DNA of 64,000 bases from Flavobacterium sp. (GTDB taxonomy: Bacteria > Bacteroidota > Bacteroidia > Flavobacteriales > Flavobacteriaceae), in contig NZ_JAIXYH010000072.1 of the NCBI RefSeq assembly GCF_027490375.1, positions 1 through 64,000 of the forward strand, in the 5' to 3' direction. The translations under genes were made by a program, and so were the position numbers. Below, piece by piece: positions 59,561 through 64,000 of the stretch (the first letter of the stretch is position 1; each line of letters starts with the position of its first letter). The notes below the pieces were generated by a model. That model did not search any database. It was not told where the DNA came from and worked only from the letters and a program-made list of their open reading frames with translations.

Positions 59561-61432
59561 ATGTCGAAATCTTTAGAGGAAGTTCACGAGTCGGTTCAAA
59601 CCCGAACCACCGGAAATTTTTACCGGCGTATTTTAGCTTTTTTCGGTCCGGCGTATCTGATTAGTGTTGGATATATGGATCCAGGTAATTGGGCCACCGA
59701 CATTGCTGGGGGCAGCCAATTTGGGTACTCGCTGCTGTGGGTTTTACTGATGAGCAACATCATGGCTTTATTGTTACAAAGTTTAAGCGCTCGTTTGGGC
59801 ATTGTAACCCGACGCGATTTAGCCCAAGCTTCTCGCGAAACCTATTCGAAACCTGTAAACTACGTTTTGTATTTTCTCGCCGAAGTAGCTATTGCAGCCT
59901 GCGATTTAGCAGAAGTTTTAGGCATGGCTATCGGCTTAAATTTGCTATTTGGTATACCTTTATTCGAAGGCGTGATTATTACTGTTCTCGACACGTTTTT
60001 GCTGCTTTTCCTGATACATAAAGGAATCCGAAAAATGGAAGCTTTTATTATTGCTTTGGTGGGAATCATTGGCTTATCGTTTTTATTCGAGATGATTTTT
60101 GCTGCACCCGACGTTAGTCAAGTAATTCGCGGATTGATTCCAGGAATTCCGAACGAAACTGCCTTGTATATTGCTATCGGAATCATCGGTGCAACGGTTA
60201 TGCCTCATAATTTATACCTACACTCGTCTTTGGTGCAAACTCGAAAATTCGATCGCAGTTCAGAAGGCATCAAACGTGCGTTGAAATACAACTTTATCGA
60301 TTCGGCGATTGCGCTCAATCTCGCATTTTTTGTAAACGCGGCAATTCTAATCTTAGCAGCAACCACCTTCTACAAAAATGGTTATTTCGAAGTAGCTGAA
60401 ATTCAAGATGCTTATCGCTTTCTCGAACCGTTGCTAGGCACCGAATGGGCTCCCATACTTTTTGCCGTTGCTTTAATTGCCGCCGGACAAAGTTCAACGA
60501 TAACTGGAACGCTCGCGGGGCAAATCATTATGGAAGGATATCTCAACTTACGTATTCAGCCCTGGGTGCGAAGAATCATCACCAGACTTATTGCCATCGT
60601 TCCAGCGCTTATTGTTATCAGTGTTTTTGGCGAAGAAGTTACGGGAAAAATGCTCATATTCAGCCAAGTAGTTTTGAGTTTACAGCTCGGATTCGCCATA
60701 ATTCCGCTCATCCATTTCGTGAGCGATCGCACCAAGATGCAAGAATTTGTGATTTCAAAACCTACGCGAATAGCCGCTTGGGTTATCGCCATCATCATTG
60801 TTTCGCTAAACGTAAAACTAGTTTTCGAAGAAATATCTCTTTGGATTCAAGGTGCAACCGACCCGACATGGCTCTACCTTACCGTGGTACCGCTTGCAGC
60901 CGGATTTCTATTATTGCTGCTGTACATCGCCATTCGACCGTTGGTGTATCGAAGTCCGCGAACCACAAACAAACACCTTCCCCACTTACAGGATTTGACG
61001 TTTGAATCGGCTGCTATTGCGGCACGAAACAAAGTGGCTATTGCTGTCGATTTCAGTAAATCCGATGAAGCTGCAATTAATCATGCCTTAAAAATAGCCG
61101 GAACTAACGCCCATTTCACCTTAATTCACGTTGTTGAAACCGTGGGTGCGTTGATGTACGGCTCGGAAACTGCCGATCATGAATCGGCTGCCGACAAAAA
61201 ACTACTCGACGACTACAAAAAATTACTCGCACAGAAAGACATTACCGTCGATGTGCTTTTAGGTTACGGAAAACCTCATCTGGCGCTATCGGAACTTGTA
61301 GCCAAGCACGAATTCGACTTACTTGTTATGGGAACGCACGGACATGCGGGCTTTAAAGATTTACTTTTCGGAACCACAATAGACAAGCTCCGACATCGTT
61401 TAAAAATTCCGTTGTTTATTGTAAACGCTTAA
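59561..61432 (+). CDS. Nramp divalent-metal transporter fused to a universal stress protein domain
   Basis: A 623-residue protein. The first ~460 residues are a MntH/Nramp transporter with about eleven helices; the metal-site motifs DPGNWATD and MPHNLYLHSS are intact, so Mn(II) or Fe(II) uptake is likely. From about residue 485 a universal-stress-protein domain follows (KVAIAVDFSKSDEAAINHAL, and the nucleotide-loop MGTHGHAGFKDLLFGTTIDK). The USP half may bind ATP and report energy state to the transporter. ATG at 59561 chosen because an upstream in-frame TTG (59540) lies in the operator region. The regulator gene begins 3 bp later. Confidence 0.9.
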   Translation: MSKSLEEVHESVQTRTTGNFYRRILAFFGPAYLISVGYMDPGNWATDIAGGSQFGYSLLWVLLMSNIMALLLQSLSARLGIVTRRDLAQASRETYSKPVNYVLYFLAEVAIAACDLAEVLGMAIGLNLLFGIPLFEGVIITVLDTFLLLFLIHKGIRKMEAFIIALVGIIGLSFLFEMIFAAPDVSQVIRGLIPGIPNETALYIAIGIIGATVMPHNLYLHSSLVQTRKFDRSSEGIKRALKYNFIDSAIALNLAFFVNAAILILAATTFYKNGYFEVAEIQDAYRFLEPLLGTEWAPILFAVALIAAGQSSTITGTLAGQIIMEGYLNLRIQPWVRRIITRLIAIVPALIVISVFGEEVTGKMLIFSQVVLSLQLGFAIIPLIHFVSDRTKMQEFVISKPTRIAAWVIAIIIVSLNVKLVFEEISLWIQGATDPTWLYLTVVPLAAGFLLLLLYIAIRPLVYRSPRTTNKHLPHLQDLTFESAAIAARNKVAIAVDFSKSDEAAINHALKIAGTNAHFTLIHVVETVGALMYGSETADHESAADKKLLDDYKKLLAQKDITVDVLLGYGKPHLALSELVAKHEFDLLVMGTHGHAGFKDLLFGTTIDKLRHRLKIPLFIVNA

Positions 61433-61435
61433 TGT

Positions 61436-62080
61436 ATGACGCTCTCCGAAGAAAACTATTTGAAAGTCATCTATCACCTCAGTGCCGATTTACAGGTGAT
61501 TTCCACAAATGCAATCGCCGACAAAATGCAAACCAAAGCATCGTCGGCAACCGATATGATTAAAAAACTGTCGGAAAAAGGACTTGTGGCTTACAAAAAA
61601 TATCAGGGCGTAACTTTAAGCGAAACCGGCATTCATGCTGCACGAATGATTGTAAGAAAACACCGTTTATGGGAAGTTTTCTTAGTCGATAAATTAGCGT
61701 TTGCTTGGGATGAAGTACACGAAATTGCCGAACAACTCGAACACATCCAATCCGAAGAACTCATCAATAAACTCGACGATTTTCTCGGAAATCCGGTTGT
61801 CGATCCACACGGCGATGCCATACCCGATCGAACCGGAAAAATGACGCTTACCAAACAACGCGTCTTGGCAGATCTACCCGAAGGCGACGGCGGACATTTA
61901 GTAGGCGTAAAAGATTCCTCCGCGGCATTCCTTCAATACCTCGACAAACAACAACTCACACTCGGAAGTCGCATTCAAGTTCTCGAAAAAGAAGCCTTCG
62001 ACGAATCGATGGTGCTCGACGTAAACGGAAGTCAGAAATCCGTTTCTCAAAAAATCGCCCGACAACTACTGCTCGACTAA
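61436..62080 (+). CDS. DtxR/MntR-family metal-dependent regulator
   Basis: A 214-residue repressor. The winged helix (about 1-65: LSEENYLKVIYHLS, TNAIADKMQTKASSATDMIK), the metal-binding/dimer domain (about 66-140; HRLWEVFLVDKLAF, EQLEHIQSEELINKL) and a C-terminal FeoA/SH3-like domain (about 145-214). In this family bound Mn(II) or Fe(II) lets the protein sit on its operator and turn off metal uptake. Its position after the Nramp gene and the palindrome upstream fit autoregulation. Confidence 0.9.
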   Translation: MTLSEENYLKVIYHLSADLQVISTNAIADKMQTKASSATDMIKKLSEKGLVAYKKYQGVTLSETGIHAARMIVRKHRLWEVFLVDKLAFAWDEVHEIAEQLEHIQSEELINKLDDFLGNPVVDPHGDAIPDRTGKMTLTKQRVLADLPEGDGGHLVGVKDSSAAFLQYLDKQQLTLGSRIQVLEKEAFDESMVLDVNGSQKSVSQKIARQLLLD

Positions 62081-62175
62081 TTAAAGATTCGCAAGCTAAA
62101 TTTCTTAAAATTCTATCAAACTTTCTGAAATTGAGGCATTCAATTGTACCTTTATGCGCTAAAAAGAACAATTCT

Positions 62176-63531
62176 ATGCGAAAACTTTACCTTCTTTTAC
62201 TTGTATTTGCAACAACAATTCAAGCACAAACCGTGAGCGTACAGCAGTTCGCAACGGGCTTAAACTCGATTGTTGATATTGCCAACTGCGGCGATGACCG
62301 TTTGTTCGTGGTGCAACAAAATGGAATCATCCGTGTATTAAACAGCAACGGAACAGCCATTTCGGGAAACTTCCTAAATATCGCTTCACTAATTTCCACT
62401 GGTGGAGAACGTGGTTTGCTAGGAATTGCTTTCCATCCAAATTATGCAACTAACGGCTACTTCTTCCTCAACTACACCAACACTTCGGGCGATACCGTTA
62501 TTGCGCGGTACACCGTAAATCCGAATAACCCAAACCAAGCATTATCAAACTCTGCCGAGATCGTACTCACTATCGACCAACCATTTAGCAATCACAACGG
62601 CGGTACCTTAAAATTCGGTCCAGACGGTATGTTGTACATTGGCATGGGCGATGGCGGTAGCGGCGGCGATCCGAGTAATTACGCCCAAAACATCAACTCG
62701 CTGCTCGGTAAAATGCTGCGCATAAATGTCGACACACTTCCCTACACCATTCCGTCCGACAATCCGTTTGTGGGTGTTGCAGGCAGCGACGAAATTTATG
62801 CTACAGGTTTGCGAAACCCTTGGAAATTTTGCTTTGATTACGAAACCGGTAACTTATGGATTGCCGACGTTGGGCAGCAAAACATCGAAGAAATCAATAA
62901 AGAGTTGTACTCAGTTGCCGGTCTCAATTACGGCTGGCGTTGCTACGAAGGAAACAGTGCATACAACACCAGTGGCTGCGTTGCGCAAAGTGCACTCACC
63001 TTTCCCGAGGCTGTTTATCCGTCAACAAACAACACCAACGAATGCTCAATTACGGGCGGCTACGTGTATCGCGGTACGCAGTATCCGAGTTTTGTAGGTT
63101 TGTATTTTTTCACCGACTATTGTTCGGGGCGCATTGGTACCATCGACGCAAACGGAACGCTTACTTGGCGAACAACAGGCAACGAAAACTACTACACTAC
63201 TTTTGGCGAAGACCTTAATAAAAACCTCTACGTTGCAGGCGGCGGAACCATTTTTAGAGTAATCGACAGCGCTTTGAGCATCGAAGAAAATAAAGCTATC
63301 GATGTTAAAATACTTCCAAATCCGACATCCGATTTTCTGCAAATCGATGCCAACGACCAAGCTTTTCCAGCACAGTTAAAAGTATTCGACTTGAATGGAA
63401 AACTCCTGTTCGAAGGTAGTTATCAAAAAAATCAGTTGGTTTCCGTATCGAGCTGGTCGGCAGGTTATTATGTGGCACAGCTTACTTTAGCTAGCGGCCA
63501 AGAATCGACCGTGAAGTTTAGCAAGAAGTAA
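62176..63531 (+). CDS. PQQ-type sugar dehydrogenase with T9SS-like C-terminal domain
   Basis: A 451-residue exported protein. Signal MRKLYLLLLVFATTIQAQ, then a six-bladed propeller of the glucose/sorbosone dehydrogenase family (about 25-365: FATGLNSIVDIANCGDDRLF, GERGLLGIAFHPNY, GLRNPWKFCFD, ADVGQQNIEEIN). The last ~75 residues (VKILPNPTSDFLQIDAND to STVKFSKK) are a type A T9SS sorting domain, so the protein would be exported by the type IX system. The true sugar substrate and cofactor (PQQ) are family-based inference. Start at 62176 chosen for the signal peptide. Confidence 0.9.
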   Translation: MRKLYLLLLVFATTIQAQTVSVQQFATGLNSIVDIANCGDDRLFVVQQNGIIRVLNSNGTAISGNFLNIASLISTGGERGLLGIAFHPNYATNGYFFLNYTNTSGDTVIARYTVNPNNPNQALSNSAEIVLTIDQPFSNHNGGTLKFGPDGMLYIGMGDGGSGGDPSNYAQNINSLLGKMLRINVDTLPYTIPSDNPFVGVAGSDEIYATGLRNPWKFCFDYETGNLWIADVGQQNIEEINKELYSVAGLNYGWRCYEGNSAYNTSGCVAQSALTFPEAVYPSTNNTNECSITGGYVYRGTQYPSFVGLYFFTDYCSGRIGTIDANGTLTWRTTGNENYYTTFGEDLNKNLYVAGGGTIFRVIDSALSIEENKAIDVKILPNPTSDFLQIDANDQAFPAQLKVFDLNGKLLFEGSYQKNQLVSVSSWSAGYYVAQLTLASGQESTVKFSKK

Positions 63532-63551
63532 AAACATACTGCTTATTATTT

Positions 63552-63700
63552 GGGCGCGCCGGCGAAACAATTCGTCGCTGCGCCCAATTTATTTACCGCC
63601 GTCACGTGTTCCGCTGTATCTTTTGGGCTAAACTTTAGTGGAAATTCGTAACGCCCAAAAGGATGCCACTCCACCCGTTCGCGCGGGAAAGCTAGGCAAG
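63552..63700 (+). repeat. Dispersed structured intergenic element, copy 3
   Basis: Close match of 4238-4385 in the same orientation. Stem arms CTTTTGGGC (63620-63628) and GCCCAAAAG (63653-63661); flanks CCGCTGTAT and GATGCCACTCC. Confidence 0.75.
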
Positions 63701-63751
63701 TTAAAAGATTTCGAGATTGAAAGATTTAAAGATTTAAAGATTGGGAGATTG

Positions 63752-63823
63752 GCCTTCGACAAGCTCAGGCTCCGACGATACGCGGGTTCGGTTGGGCAAA
63801 ACGATACGTATAGTAGCGAACGT
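63752..63823 (+). repeat. Dispersed ~75-bp repeat, copy 4
   Basis: CCTTCGACAAGCTCAGGCTC, then TTGGGCAAAACGATACGTA; its end is altered (TAGTAGCGAACG). Confidence 0.65.
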
Positions 63824-63867
63824 AACGAAGTCTTAATACTCAAATCTTAATACAAAATCTCCATTAG

Positions 63868-63946
63868 TCTTCGACACGCTCAGGCTCCTACGATACGTGG
63901 GTTCGGTTGGGCAAAACGACACGTTAAATGGTGAATTCATCGAAGT
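63868..63946 (+). repeat. Dispersed ~75-bp repeat, copy 5
   Basis: TCTTCGACACGCTCAGGCTC, TTGGGCAAAACGACACGTTA and GTGGTGAATTCATCGAAG-like end (AATGGTGAATTCATCGAAG). Confidence 0.7.
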
Positions 63947-63971
63947 CTTAATACTTAAATCTTAATACTAA

Positions 63972-64000
63972 ATAACGTGAGTTCGATATAACTACAATGG
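63972..64000 (+). mobile_element. Left end of a MITE-like element (runs off the window)
   Basis: Starting from ATAACGTGAGTTCGAT it matches the left terminus at 14392-14407, together with the bases just before it (ACTAA). The other end would lie beyond 64000. Confidence 0.4.

Larger units (their letters stand above)
63532..64000. other. Gene-free, repeat-rich end of window
   Basis: No gene. Holds a structured element (63552-63700), an A/T-rich tract of AAGATTTAAAG-like units (about 63701-63750), two ~75-bp repeats (63752-63823 and 63868-63946), and at 63972-63987 the left end of the MITE-like element also seen at 14392. The short frames at 63628-63850 are repeat sequence. Confidence 0.75.

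Noticed and set aside
1..64000. CRISPR array
   Set aside because: No run of short, evenly spaced identical repeats; the dispersed repeats are too long or too far apart, and no cas gene is present.

Overview
The window is a stretch of a member of the Bacteroidota, almost certainly class Flavobacteriia. Evidence: the gliding-motility lipoprotein gene gldH next to a RicT/PSP1 gene and a class A penicillin-binding protein; two proteins with C-terminal tails like type IX secretion (T9SS) sorting domains; DUF4292, DUF4270, DUF6428 and BrxA/BrxB-type proteins; and many promoters of the Bacteroidota form TAnnTTTG a short distance before start codons. Most genes are core and densely packed, with overlaps of 1-17 bp inside operons.

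Layout. 1-4.2 kb: nucleoside-gate membrane protein, tRNA hydroxylase TrhO with an unusual C-terminal extension, radical SAM enzyme. 4.2-5.4 kb: gene-free, packed with dispersed repeats. 5.4-10.9 kb: ricT-gldH-PBP1A, then the two subunits of a 3-oxoacid CoA-transferase. 11-14.4 kb: a large secreted beta-helix protein, followed by a TIR-bounded MITE-like element. 14.6-16.7 kb: FtsX-type permease and RbfA (minus strand), methylmalonyl-CoA epimerase (plus). 16.7-20.0 kb: a CAU tRNA followed by an AT-rich accessory island with an AlbA/ATPase gene between what look like the 3' end of a type III mod gene and the 5' end of a res gene, all framed by 127-bp direct repeats. 20.0-22.4 kb: arsenic operon arsR-DUF6428-arsC-acr3. 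22.5-25.8 kb: three poorly characterised envelope proteins, tRNA-Ala and an enoyl-CoA hydratase-like gene. 26-36.9 kb (minus): EnvC-like M23 protein, DUF4292 lipoprotein, TPR protein, sugar nucleotidyltransferase, Dut, flippase, GlmS, DUF4270 lipoprotein and a short glycogen/starch synthase. 37-43.9 kb (plus): panC, panD, a flippase-like membrane protein, an esterase-fold protein, radA, and a GT51 glycosyltransferase with an AsmA-like front. 44.1-45.9 kb (minus): OmpA-family lipoprotein and exonuclease III. 46.1-55.3 kb (plus): a bifunctional acyltransferase resembling OlsF, an OmpA porin, metG, HAD hydrolase, CAT-like acetyltransferase, secreted protein, ferritin and a small Cys-rich protein. 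55.6-63.5 kb: bacilliredoxin and lycopene cyclase/TonB receptor (minus), facing an Nramp-USP fusion plus DtxR/MntR-type regulator (plus), then a secreted sugar dehydrogenase. The end is again a repeat-rich gene-free segment.

Functional themes. Envelope building is strongly represented: PBP1A, GT51, EnvC, GlmS, nucleotidyltransferase, flippase and OmpA proteins. Metal handling forms a second theme: the arsenic operon, ferritin, and the Nramp/regulator/TonB-receptor cluster, whose shared intergenic region carries a palindrome that could be the regulator's operator.

Most unusual material: the broken type III restriction-modification island and its cassette-like repeats at 17.1-19.7 kb; families of dispersed intergenic elements whose flanks are conserved while the central hairpin differs in sequence; the MITE-like element at 14.4 kb; and several unusual protein architectures (TrhO plus a beta-barrel, Nramp plus USP, AsmA-like plus GT51, an esterase fold lacking the nucleophile serine). 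All family assignments come from reading motifs; no database search was run.
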